DNA of 64,000 nt, taken from positions 71,475,871 to 71,539,870 of the forward strand of contig CM048842.1 of assembly GCA_026545765.1 (NCBI GenBank). Direction: 5' to 3'. Positions 1-9,636 of the stretch are shown here, in pieces. The notes under the pieces are model-generated. The model did no database searches. It was not told the DNA's origin and saw nothing but the letters and a program-made list of their open reading frames with translations. The position numbers were made by a program, and so were the translations under genes. Position 1 is the stretch's first letter. The number at the start of each line of letters is the position of its first letter. The DNA comes from Plantago major. Taxonomy: Eukaryota > Streptophyta > Magnoliopsida > Lamiales > Plantaginaceae.

Positions 1-235
1 GTGGTGGTGTTGGTGCATAATAGAGATGGTAATGCCATGCGGAACTTCCTACATTGAAATTTTTAGTCCGCATAACTTCATACATTATTAGAAAGGAAGA
101 TGCCCACACACAATAAATAATAAACAATTTTTTACCTTACACACAAATTATATATTTCAAGACTACATTTTTTTTTTAAAACTTTTCGATCTTTTATCGT
201 TACTTTAACTTTTCACCTGAAACTATGCGCCAACC
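1..235. repeat. Diverged interspersed repeat (MITE-like), copy A
   Basis: AT-rich non-coding stretch. Its phrases, such as 'aacttcatacatta', 'aataataaac' and 'acacaaatta', followed by 'tactttaacttttcac', recur in the same order at about 60040-60740. I infer a shared repeat family related to the Stowaway-type sequences elsewhere in the window. The left edge is outside the window and no terminal repeat or target duplication can be defined. Confidence 0.4.
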
Positions 236-299
236 TTCTGGAGGAGTACAGTTCTATGGGGTGAAATTTGTGAATTTCATGCGCTGGTAATTGGCGAAT

Positions 300-820
300 A
301 ATATGTCTTATGCATCGACTAGCCACACCATTCAATGGTTTGATTATTGTATTTGGCGGAGACTTTACACATATACTTCCAATGGTTTCGTGAGGGTCTA
401 GATCTTACATTGTTAATGCAATAATATTCTCATCCAAAATTGGGGATTCATGTGAGGTCATAAGACTTACAAAGAACATGCGACTGCAGGTAACTAAATG
501 TTTGTTTCACTTATGTAATTTTGATTTTCGTAATTTGTATCTTACTTTAAATTTTATTAAGTGTGTTTTGTGTATTTTTACGATGGTACATTAACAACTG
601 AGATTCAGGAGACGAGAGAATTCACATAGCAGATACTACAGGTTGGTGATGGAGTTGTCTGCGATGATAATGACATTGCGATTGATATCAAGGTACTAGA
701 AGACATTCTTAATCAAGAAGTGAGTGATCATATTCCTACCATGGTCCAAAGCACACATCCGTTCTTACTTGAACATATATCTAATACTCCCAAGCGCTTA
801 GTTGTTAGTTAAGATTATTA
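300..820 (+). pseudogene. Helitron PIF1-type helicase fragment
   Basis: Translated pieces read GGDFTHILPMVS, then IVNAIIFSSKIGDSCEVIRL, then TKNMRLQ. This is the Walker-B to motif-III stretch of the PIF1-like helicase of plant Helitron RepHel proteins, where the family usually has GGDFRQILPV and LTKNMRL. After an AT-rich insertion or intron the match resumes as ILQVGDGVVCDDN and LEHISNTPKRLVVS. Stops and frame changes interrupt it, so it is a dead fragment. The N-terminal Rep/helicase-like part lies downstream at 1236-1880 instead of upstream. The copy is therefore rearranged, or two fragments are juxtaposed. Confidence 0.7.
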
Positions 821-825
821 TTTGC

Positions 826-990
826 CAACAAAATTGAACTTTGACAATGAATAAATCTCAAACGGTAATAGTAATATCTTCAATTGAAATATATAATGAA
901 AATATAGGTCTAAATTTTCATTATTAGTTCAATTAAAAATTTTACTATTATCGTTTGAGATTTATTCACGGTCAAAGTTCAATTTTGTTG
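826..990. repeat. 165-bp foldback (hairpin) element
   Basis: The first ~70 bases are nearly the exact reverse complement of the last ~70. The ends are CAACAAAATTGAACTTTGAC and its complement, and the inner arms share AATAAATCTCAAACG. It sits inside the Helitron helicase remnant and resembles a small foldback MITE. A clear target-site duplication was not found. Confidence 0.7.
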
Positions 991-1165
991 ACCGCGAATT
1001 AGTGCAAACTGGACAACTGGCATGGGAAGGAGGGAGTGCATATCCTGATCCACATTATTTCCAAAATAAATTAACATATATCTAATACATATCTCTTATC
1101 ATGAACTAGAATTCATTATATTATTTTATATATGTTAATTTATTTTGCGTAATTTATAGTTTCAA

Positions 1166-1169
1166 AGCC

Positions 1170-1222
<53 letters not shown>
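1166..1222. repeat. (TTA)n microsatellite
   Basis: Roughly 18 uninterrupted TTA/ATT repeats lie between the two Helitron pieces. This is a simple repeat and is likely length-polymorphic. Confidence 0.9.
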
Positions 1223-1225
<3 letters not shown>

Positions 1226-1235
1226 ATGAAAAATA

Positions 1236-1880
1236 GATACGCATTTCCACATAACTCTCATTTGATGCTCAAATATCAAGCGCACATCAACATGGAATAC
1301 TGTAATAGCCACCGGTCAATATCGGATCCCTTCAAGTATATATTCAAAGGAAGCAATAAAATTTGGTTAGTTTCATTGATCGAGAAATGGGGATAAGGTC
1401 ATGAGGCATATGGACTATTGTTATGTGTCTCCATGCAAAGCAATGTGGAGGATATTAGAGTTACGCTGCATTATACAATTTATGTTGTTAAGCGATTGTC
1501 GTTTCATTTGGAGAATGAGCAGTTTGTTCCTTCAAAAAAAAAAAAAAAAGGTGAATGCATGCCAGATGTCGTCCACAAAGCCAATGTTAAACAATCACAG
1601 TTCTTGCAGTGGTTCGAGCTGAACAAAATAGTTCATCGATCCCGGAAGCTGACTTATGCAAAAATCCTCGCTATCATTGTTGAAAAACCGAACATAAAAT
1701 ATGGTCCGTATGTAAACAAAGAAACAAGGTTTTCGGTGTAATGGTGTTGACTGTTTTGTGCATGAATATCACAAGGATGCATGTGAATCTATGGGCCTCT
1801 TATTCAATGATGGAGATTATATTAGTGGTTTGAAAGGGGCAAGTCCATGGAATTTGCGAATTTTTTACGTCTCCTTTTCA
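1236..1880 (+). pseudogene. Helitron helicase-like (Rep-linked) fragment
   Basis: Decayed coding sequence for the Helitron_like_N / helicase-like region. Visible pieces are DPFKYIFKGSN-like near 1325, RLSFHLENEQFVPS at ~1497, SQFLQWFELNK at ~1595, RKLTYAKI at ~1645, and HEYHKDACESMGLLFNDGDY with WNLRIFYVSF up to ~1880. The family has RLSFHLP, FxxWFExNK, RxLTYxxFP and ALGLLxDDxEY in this order. The fragment has frameshifts (one near an A15 run at 1535) and stops, and it ends abruptly where the MULE terminus begins. It is a non-functional relic of a rolling-circle transposon. Confidence 0.75.
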
Positions 1881-1906
1881 TAACCATCATGATATGGCCG
1901 GTTTTA

Positions 1907-2125
1907 AAATCGGCCATATCTTAATTTTTTTAATTTGTAAAAATTGATTATATATAGTTTTGTAATTTTTCAATTTTTATTTTGAAGAATTGCACAATGA
2001 ACTGGCGTCGCCAGTTCAAAATTTTTTTTTACCTACACCAGTAAGTTTATTCCACCCAGATTCCGTGTTTTTTTCCAGTTCGTTACTCTTGGCTTAAACA
2101 AATTTAGAACTTTGATTTGTCACAT
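1907..2125 (+). repeat. Left terminal inverted repeat of the composite MULE
   Basis: About 218 bp. The outer ~70 bp and an inner ~50 bp block match the reverse complement of 7880-8132 almost base for base. The part between them has diverged, apart from a shared CGCCAGTTC motif. Confidence 0.8.
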
Positions 2126-2449
2126 CAGTTACGATTTTAACACGGATACGAACTTGAATCGAAAAATATTACATGTTTAACATAATAAATCTATACTTAA
2201 TTTGGAAATAAATCTTGTAAGTGTTCACAAACTTCATCAACAACCGCGAATATGTGATCCGCCTCCATATAATGTCTGTTTGGTCGAGTGATGTGTCCCA
2301 TCATAGCAGCGACAAATCGTAGCCTCTACAAAGTAAAAACACACACAAATAAGGATTTTGAGATTTCAAACAAACGTCGTGTATGTATACATATTGAATG
2401 TCTAGGAAACATACCACGCTAGTTGGAATTGTTGCCTTGGAGTAAATGA

Positions 2450-4471
2450 TTCTTGGCGGGTCACTTGCATATGCGTATGTTGTCGAAACCAGTCCGGGTA
2501 CGTCGGAATTGTTTCATGTCCAAAATGCACTCGAATTGTTTGTTAATGAAAATTACATTGACAGATGTCAAAAGTCCTCGAATGAGTCTCGAACAGCATG
2601 AGAACAGCGATAGAGTGAGGGTTGTGGTGGCCTTTGTACGTGCAATGGTTTTATCGGTTCTATAGGAATGTATTCGAACTGCCGCATAACGTGGTCTGGC
2701 ATGTACGCCTCCGTAACCTTTGGACAATGAATAATTCCCCTATATTGAGAAATAGGGACTGCTTCCTCTGCCACGAGTCCAAAAGGTGTCCAACTCACCA
2801 ATTACACGAGAGGCAAGTAATATAAGTATATAATTAAAAAAAGACTCAAACGTAATGAAGACAAGCGTGTTATATTGAATGACATACTTCATTCGGTGCA
2901 ACATTGTCTAGTGCACTTCTGTACATAACATGCATAGCAGTCTCATCCTTATCGGCGGTTCCCAAGTTCCATGATTGAAAACAAGAAAAATACGAGTATA
3001 TCCACATCTGAAATAGTATAAATAATTGATAGAAAATGATCGTTTTTAAAGTTATGTAAAAATGTATATATAATATAGAGCGGTCAAACCTGCAGAAGTG
3101 AAAGATATCCATCCATCTATCTGCAGTTGATACGGGTTACAACTCCCAATTGTATATACTGATTGGCAAGTGCAGTAGCTCCCCATGCGTATGTGTTAAC
3201 CTCATTCAGGTTAAGTAGGAACTGTAGAAACCCGACAGGAACTCGATGTCCACTTTTGTCGACAAATAGAGAAGTGCCTAACAACCACAATAAATACATG
3301 ATAGCATGTGATTCCGGTGGAAGAACTTGTGCTTTTAAAGTTGCCTCGATGGTGCTACGCTTGAAACCAGCACTTTTGAAGTTGGATTTCATCGCTGCTT
3401 CAGTCATTTGCATATGAATTTCTAATGCCACCTTAAGTGCATCTGGTTGCATTGTCGTCTTGACAGCACGACCATGAATAGGAACTCCGAGTAAATAGTG
3501 GACATCATGCAGGGTTATATATCGTCATCTCACCAAATGTCATGTGAAAGGTATTAGTGTCAGGATGCCACCGTTCAACAAATGCACTAATCAAAGGCAT
3601 GTTGATCTTTAGGTGCATACAGTTCGGCAAGCGTGAGAGATGGGTGTTGTTGACAATATGGTTGACACCATCGTTTAAATAGTCTTTAAAATGGATTAAA
3701 GACCGGGGTTTGTGAAATCCCTCTAGAACCTCGCGGTCCTGCGGATTAAAATATAGTAAATAAGAATCGTCGGATTTCAAAGAACATGACTTAACAATAG
3801 TAAACATTGAAGTGACTTACATTTCCTATCCATATGGAGTGAGCGATGTGGCCTAGAAATCCTGTGAGTAATTCCGGATTTGCAGGGCATCCATCAATAC
3901 CGGTTGTTAGCTCTCTCCACGCCTCATTAGTAGCATAATTAGGCTCTACCTGTCCACGGTCTCCGCTTCCACCCTCATCATTAGGCTCTTCCTCATTACT
4001 GAAATGGAAAGCCTGTCCACGGTCTCCGCTTCTACTATGGACACTCCTGGCGGAAGAACCATGAATGTTGCATTCAAATGGCACCGTCCTCGGCCCTGAA
4101 CGCATAGACTCTGCGACGAAGTCTTCATCAAAAGGCATTTCATTTTAAATTCTTAAATTTGACTCTGTGCCGATAGAGCCAGGCGTCTGGTACGAGTCTT
4201 GTCTCGTCGGCGGTGTTTCTTTAGAACTTGTCGAACTTCCTGAAGGGTACATCATTTTATCCCTTGTTGCTCTGGCTGAAGCATGTATGGGACCTCTAAC
4301 CTTTCCACCGATGTCATGTAGGCGTCCAGAATACTGATCAACTGGTACTTGTGGAATATCCATTACGTTCCTTTTGCCCCGTCTTTTATCTTCGGCACCA
4401 CCATCTTTGGATCCACCGCCCTTAGTTAATTTATGTAGGAAATTGAGAATAGTATCAATGTTAGAAATCAC
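2450..4471 (-). CDS. Plant mobile domain (PMD / MAIN-like, aminotransferase-like) protein inside the MULE
   Basis: Minus-strand exons read in order. An N-terminal low-complexity region runs from 4471 to ~3830 and is Gly/Ser/Lys-rich with acidic stretches. Then come ELLTGFLGHIAHSIWIGN (~3830-3890) and DREVLEGFHKPRSLIHF. The segment ISAFVERWHPDTNTFHMTFG with EMTI (~3515-3590) is the diagnostic PMD core (family pattern 'ERWRPETHTFHLPxGEMTxTLxDV'). It is followed by LHDVHYLLGVPIHGRAV, an exon to ~3120 with WLLGTSLFVDKS, then pieces with MWIYSYF and AEEAVPISQYRG and YMPDHVMRQF (~2640-2740) typical of the PMD C terminus. PMD proteins (MAIN/MAIL1 in Arabidopsis) act in gene silencing, and PMDs are also found in MULE and gypsy elements. 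The frame changes mostly coincide with plausible splice sites, so I cannot say whether it is intact. Confidence 0.65.
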
Positions 4472-4696
4472 GAATACAACGAAGTTCTAATAATATTGAA
4501 GTATGTGAGAAATCAAATATACAATGGTTTATTAATGTTTTCGTATAAACTACCTTCCACATGGTTGCTAAACACCGAGAGGATTGCTAATAATATTGAA
4601 GTATGAAAATGAAGTTGGAGTTGGTTGTGTGAAGATGAAGTTGATTAGAGTAGGAAGGATGAAATGAAGTTGGTGGTGTGAAAATGAGTCCCGAAC

Positions 4697-5025
4697 CCGC
4701 CTATTTATAGAATTCGGAAACAAAAAAATCGGGTTCGACCGATCAGTTCGACAGTTTGACCGGTCAAAACCGGGTTTGACCAGTCGACTGGCCAACTTTA
4801 ACGGGACCTAGTTGACCAGTCAAATGTCGGGTCTGGGTTGACCAGTCAAATGTCGAGTTTGACCCGACATTTGACTGGTCAACTATTCCGACAGTTGACT
4901 AATCAAATGTCGGGTTTGACTGGTCAATCGGGTCCCGTTCCTAACCCATCTTCGACCCGATCCCGGCCCTAACCCGCCTTCTACCCGATCTCGACCTGAA
5001 CTTCGACCCGAACACTTCTATATAA
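4697..5025. promoter_or_regulatory. Divergent MULE promoter with a dense TTGAC (W-box) array
   Basis: A minus-strand TATA box (CTATAAATAGG, ~4702-4712) faces the PMD gene. A plus-strand TATA box (CTATATAATG, ~5018-5027) faces the transposase gene. Between them, 4750-4930 holds about a dozen TTGAC or GTCAA cores, many as near-palindromes of the type TTGACCAGTCAA. TTGAC(C/T) is the W-box recognised by WRKY proteins. The adjacent transposase has a zinc finger of the same WRKY-GCM1 superfamily. Confidence 0.6.
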
Positions 5026-5120
5026 TGAGAGGGAGATGGGATACATTTCACCACACTTCAAATCCTATTCCACACTTCAAACACTTCCATTCCATTCCCG
5101 AAACACTTCAAAAACTTTCA

Positions 5121-5258
5121 TTCCCGAACATTTAAAATCCACAACACTTTCAACACTTAAAACAATTCCATTCCCGAACACTTAAAATCCACAACACTTC
5201 CAACACTTAAAACAATTTCATTCCCGAACACTTAAAATCCACAACACTTCCATTCCCA
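5121..5258 (+). repeat. 50-bp tandem repeat in the transposase 5' leader
   Basis: Three units begin with TTCCCGAACA at 5121, 5171 and 5221, with an exact 50-bp period, and continue CTTAAAATCCACAACACTT. The array lies between the TATA box and the transposase start codon. Confidence 0.85.
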
Positions 5259-5268
5259 TACGTATAAT

Positions 5269-7201
5269 ATGAGTTACTTGAGTGATTCGTTCACTGAGTC
5301 TGATGAATTCCCAGACTGCACGGATTTGTTCATAACCCGAGAGATTTTCAATACTCGTGCAGACGCAGAAGCCTGGGTTCGTGTTAATTGTCGAGAAAAC
5401 AATATGGTTTTTGCGATCACGCATTCCAGACCAAAGAACGTGTACATGGGTTGTGAGTGTGATGGTGCCCATAGGGTCACAACTCCAACAAACCCCGAGG
5501 CAAAATCCAGAAATTCAACCAGGAGTAAAAAGCATTCTTGCCCATTTCAGGTCAAGCTGCATGAGAGGTTACCGGGCGAGTGGATAGTTGTTGTGAAAGA
5601 CGGTCACCAAAGACATAATCACCGACTCGGGAAATACCCCCATTGGCACACGTCCCCAGCGAAGTTCACTGATGAAGAGCGCGTGCGAGTAGTGGAAATG
5701 TTGCATGCCGGAATGATTCTTGTAGCAACGCTTGTTCAACTCCAACAAGAATTTGTGCACAATCGCGATGCGTTATATTAACGTATACAATGCTGACCAG
5801 AAAGATCAACGGATGGAGATGGGCGAGATGGTGCCGATGGAATATTTTATCCATTTGTTGCAACGACATAGCTACATATATTCTGTGGTCAAACAACCGG
5901 GAACTGACATATTGGCTGGATTTTTCTTAGCTCATCCTAATACGAACTCAATGATCCGTTTGTTCCCCCAAGTTGTCCTCATGGATGCTACGTACAATAC
6001 AAATTTGTACGACATGCTATTGGTGGAAGTGATTGGCATTTTAACCACTGGGCAAAACTACCACATAGCTTTCATTTTCGTCTCGGACGAGAAGACGTCA
6101 AGTTATGTGTGGGGGCTTACACGATTGCGGGCGTTGTTTACAAAATGTGTTGTCTTACCGGGGGTATTTGTTACGGATAGAGAGTTAGCTGCAATGCGTG
6201 CCATAAAGGAGGTATTTCCAGAAGCAGCACACCTACTGTCTCGGAGGCATATATCTAAGGATGTGCAGAAATATGTAAGTGACATAATGGGGGTACAAAA
6301 AAGTATGAACGTTCAGTGAAGCTAAGATGGTAAAAGACCGTGAACGCAAATACTCCGGAACTATATGAGCAGGCTGTTGCAGAAATGGTAGAGGCTTGGA
6401 GACGTCAACCTAGGTTCATGGCGTACGCAAAGAGTTATTGGTTGGACCCATACCACGACCGATTTGTACATGCATGGACGAAAGACATCCTGCACTTTAG
6501 AGCTGACACGACGAACAAGTAATTCAATTTCGTAATGCACTACTATCCTGTAATTAGAGTTGTGCCCAAAATGACATTCAACAATGTAAATTAGTTGCAG
6601 AGTCGAAAGTGCGTACTCCACGTACAAGTATTGGTTGGGAACTGCAAACTCAAAGTTTCACAAAAAATTCCCCAAGCTCCCTAACCTACTTGAAATGCAT
6701 TATGATGCAATCCACTATGAGTTTGAGAAAGCGTCGACGAAGCATCCTCATGTCACGACCCGTGGAATCTTACACAAGCTAGGGGGTGTGGTTTCACATC
6801 TTGCTATTAAGAAAATACTCCATGAAAGATCCAACGTTGATCCCGGTGAATGCGATCACGCATTGCGTACCGGTTGGGGACTACCATGCGCATGTTAATT
6901 GCAACAAAAGAGTGTGACCGGGAGGAGTGTCCATCCTATTAGAGATATCAACGAGTTCTGGAGTACTATTCATATGGGGGAACCATACCAGACTAGGCAA
7001 CAGATAGTACGGGACCAGTTTGATGACTGTTACAGGGACCGTAGGGAGTCTGCCACGGAGGAGGAACTCAGATCATACATCGAATCGGATGGAAACGCAT
7101 CACACACGTACCTGGAGGAGCCACCAATAAGACACAAGAATAAAGCTGGTAGACAGCCTAGAGCAACTGGGAGCAGGATCCCGTCCAGTTGGGAAGATTA
7201 A
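5269..7201 (+). pseudogene. MULE transposase (FAR1-type zinc finger + MULE DDE domain), frameshifted
   Basis: The ATG at 5269 follows the TATA box and the repeat leader. The N-terminal ~170 codons hold a WRKY-GCM1/FAR1-like zinc finger: CECDGAHR, then KKHSCPFQVKLHER and ending GHQRHNH. A one-base shift near 5740 moves the reading into LCTIAMRYINVYNADQK and the catalytic MULE domain (~5940-6260): VLMDATYNTNLYDM, TGQNYHIAFIF and VTDRELAAMRAI. The expected catalytic D (DATY) and the second D (TDRE) are present. Further breaks lie at ~6305-6340. Then come YWLDPYHDRFVHAWT (~6430), RVESAYSKY (~6602), the Zn-knuckle-like end CDHALRTGWGLPCAC (~6850) and a C-terminal tail to 7201. The gaps at ~5740 and ~6310 make it non-coding as it stands. 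Another spliced form cannot be excluded for the 6520-6600 gap, which looks like an intron. Confidence 0.8.
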
Positions 7202-7288
7202 CCCGCGAACCACAGTCAAAGTACTCCCAACACTCACAACACAGGTAGCTATTCAAGTACTGGTAAATCATTCAGATATGAAAGTCAG

Positions 7289-7850
7289 ATGCCACCACAA
7301 GGTCTGCAATACATTCAAGGTTGGAGTGACGTCCAGGCCGATGGGAACTGTGGATACAGGTGTATAGCACAACTCCTATACAATGACCAAACAAAGTGGG
7401 TACGTGTCAGACATGAACTTCTTCATGAGCTGACCAACAACAGACATCTATACATCGCTGAGATGGGGAAAGATGGGTCGCGGAAATATCAGATGCACTC
7501 GGCTGGTTTGCAGGACCATGCGCCCAACGGTATTGGTTTACACTCCCAGATATGGGGCTACTAACAGCTACGGCGTATCAACGGGTGTTCACCACATAAG
7601 TTTTCTATGGGTCTACTACATACTTGCCCTTGGAATGTCGTACAAACATGGAGTTAGCATCTTCGGACCCTCCATCGGCAGACGAAGAGTGGACAGTTGG
7701 GTTTGTCAATGGCGGTCACTACATTAGGCTGCGCGTTGGCCGTGAATGTCCACTTTCACCATTATGGCTGACCTGGAAACATTAAACAGATGAAAGAACA
7801 AGGTATTGGATGCAACATTATTCCGTTCGGCTACGTCAATGGTTTTCATT
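7289..7850 (+). pseudogene. OTU-like cysteine protease domain linked to the MULE transposase
   Basis: The segment DVQADGNCGYRCIAQLLYN (7328-7385) carries the OTU catalytic Cys motif DGNCGYR. After a frame change near 7550 it continues as MGLLTATAYQRVF and FVNGGHYIRLRVG (~7705), which supplies the usual catalytic His. It ends with LSPLWLTWKH and, after an in-frame stop at ~7783, DERTRYWMQHYS. OTU domains fused or linked to MULE transposases are documented in plants. The breaks at ~7550 and ~7783 suggest decay. Whether this was one polyprotein with the upstream transposase is inferred from the same strand and an 88-bp spacing. Confidence 0.75.
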
Positions 7851-7879
7851 GTAGTGAAATCATATTAAGCTTAAGCTTT

Positions 7880-8132
7880 CAATATGTCAAATCAAAGTTC
7901 TAAATTTGTTTAAGCCAAGAGTAACGAACTGGAGAAAAATGCATTGGCGCACGCCATACAGAAAAGAATGGCGTATGACCAGATTCAAGAACTGGCGATT
8001 TACAGCTTTGGTTCTTTATGACTTTGCAGAAAAGGCTTGATTCTTCAAAAAAAAAAATTGAAAAATTACAAAACTATATATTATCAATTTTTACAAATTA
8101 AAAAAATTAAAAAAAATTAAGATATGGCCGGT
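7880..8132 (-). repeat. Right terminal inverted repeat of the composite MULE
   Basis: Inverted counterpart of 1907-2125, about 250 bp. It ends GATATGGCCGGTTT, after which a different AT-rich repeat, also present at ~15000, begins. Confidence 0.8.
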
Positions 8133-8134
8133 TT

Positions 8135-8470
8135 CTCATGATGTCTGAATTTTTTCTTTGATATTTCCAGTTTTTTTTTTTTGCTTTTCTAATTAATTCT
8201 ATATTTTTAAAACTTTTGTATAAACGAAATATTTTTCGGAAAAAAAAATTCATTCATTTTTTTCCGATTTATGTTTAGTGTTGTTATTTTGTGTTCAATC
8301 GTGCATGTTAATGTTTTTTGTATAAATGAAATATTTTCCGGAAAAAAATTTTGCATTCATTTGTTTCCGATTTATGTTTAGTGTTGTTATTTCGTGTTCG
8401 ATCATGCATGTTAATGTTTTTTTGTTTGTATATACGAGTTATTTCGATTTTTCGTTAAGATTGTAAGATT
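8135..8470 (+). repeat. AT-rich repeat with a ~104-bp tandem duplication
   Basis: Two units of about 104 bp (8217-8319 and 8320-8421) share GATTTATGTTTAGTGTTGTT and GCATGTTAATG. The sequence just before them (TTGATATTTCCAG, then AATTAATTCTATATTTTT and ACTTTTGTATAAACGAAATA) matches ~15010-15112. This segment and the one after the truncated gag are therefore copies of one repeat. Confidence 0.7.
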
Positions 8471-9636
8471 GTTTTTTAGTTGGGGGCATTTTGGTCAAGT
8501 TACAAATATTTTGTGTTGCGTTTAGCCGAAAACGTGTTGCGTTTAACATTGATGCCAACAATGATTATGAAAAACTTGTTGGATCAGATTCTAGGCAACG
8601 GAAACTTGTGGAGAAATCCAGGAAATCAGGTCAAGAACAAACGTTAATTTGTTATGCGGTTTTCGGGGATCGATAAATCAATCGGGGTGGTGACCGGTGG
8701 CGGTTGACGGTTGATAAGTCGATTTTACATCGTCTCATTTGGTCTTTTTTACCGTCTTATTGCCATTCTCAAGTATAGTTTTTATGTGTTTTATTAGTGT
8801 TTTGTACGTTTTCGTGTTTTGTGTACATGTTTTGTAGGTATTTGGTTAAACCGCGTGATTTAGAGGTAAAAAGATGCATTTTATATGCATTCATAGGAGT
8901 ATGAAGTTCCAATGCCTCAAACAGATGCCATAAACGGAGCGGGAAGACAAAAAATACCAAAATTGGAGTTAAAATGCGAGAATAGCTCGCCAGAAGGCTT
9001 TAAGACGCTAAATGTCGCCATGCATCCAGCATCTTGTGCGCCATCTTGCGTATGACGCCATGGCAGCGCATGGTGTACGCCATGCGATACCCTATATATA
9101 TGTTTTCTGCGTCGTTTTTTAGCAGATTCTACCAGATTCACAATTCACGATTACTTTCTTCCCTCTTTACTCAAGAAACCTTAGATTTCATTATTGGGCA
9201 ATTCCTTCGCCACCTATTATTGGAGGAATTGAACCCGATTTGCATTGTAATTTCTTGTGAATATCAATTATCAAATACATTGGTTATTATTCTACTGATT
9301 GATTTAGGGATTTGTCATCCTCCAAGCGTAGTGACAGCCTCTAGGTAACAATTTCTCCTTTTTCATTGTTTAGTATAATTGATGTTGAATTGTTTAATTA
9401 TTTATTGTTTACTGGTGATGAGCATGAGTAGATATACACCCCTTTATGGGGTGGTGATGATCCAATGCATGCTAGTTAGGGTTTATGCAATTCAGTAACA
9501 AGTAAGATGGGATTTACTCTGTGCCTTTTTTATTAAATGCATATGTAGTTATGTGTATTGTGTTTTACCCACAAAATAATCAAAGGATTATGCAACTGAT
9601 TTACCACCAAAACGTTTAGAGATTGCTAATCCATAG
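8470..9636. other. Non-coding, probable LTR-element debris
   Basis: No gene is recognised. The 9005-9085 stretch has clustered near-repeats of CGCCATG / GCGCATGG. A TATA-like CCTATATATATG lies at ~9090, followed by the A/T-rich leader-like 9120-9350. With 12010-12300, from which it is separated by an inserted solo LTR, it may form one older retroelement flank. That is inference only. Confidence 0.35.

Larger units (their letters stand above)
1907..8132. mobile_element. Composite MULE (~6.2 kb) carrying PMD, MULE transposase and OTU protease
   Basis: The two ends are inverted copies. The segment 1909-1975 (CGGCCATATCTTAATTTTTT, then an AT-rich tract with TATATAGTTTTGTAATTTTT) reappears in reverse complement at 8045-8130. 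A second inner block at 2075-2125 (CCAGTTCGTTACTCTTGGCT, then AAACAAATTTAGAACTTTGA) reappears inverted at 7880-7935. Inside are a minus-strand plant-mobile-domain gene and a plus-strand transposase/OTU gene, divergently arranged. TIR-type MULEs with extra protease or captured-domain genes are known in plants. The exact outer ends are uncertain because the left terminus is fused to a palindrome shared with 14969-14994. I could not define a 9-bp target duplication. Confidence 0.8.

Noticed and set aside
1401..1622. 73-codon frame starting MRHMDYCYVS as a separate gene
   Set aside because: It is a shifted reading of the Helitron helicase-like relic.
5732..6319. 195-codon frame as a complete independent transposase
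   Set aside because: Its first codons duplicate the end of the upstream frame. It is the catalytic part of one frameshifted MULE transposase.
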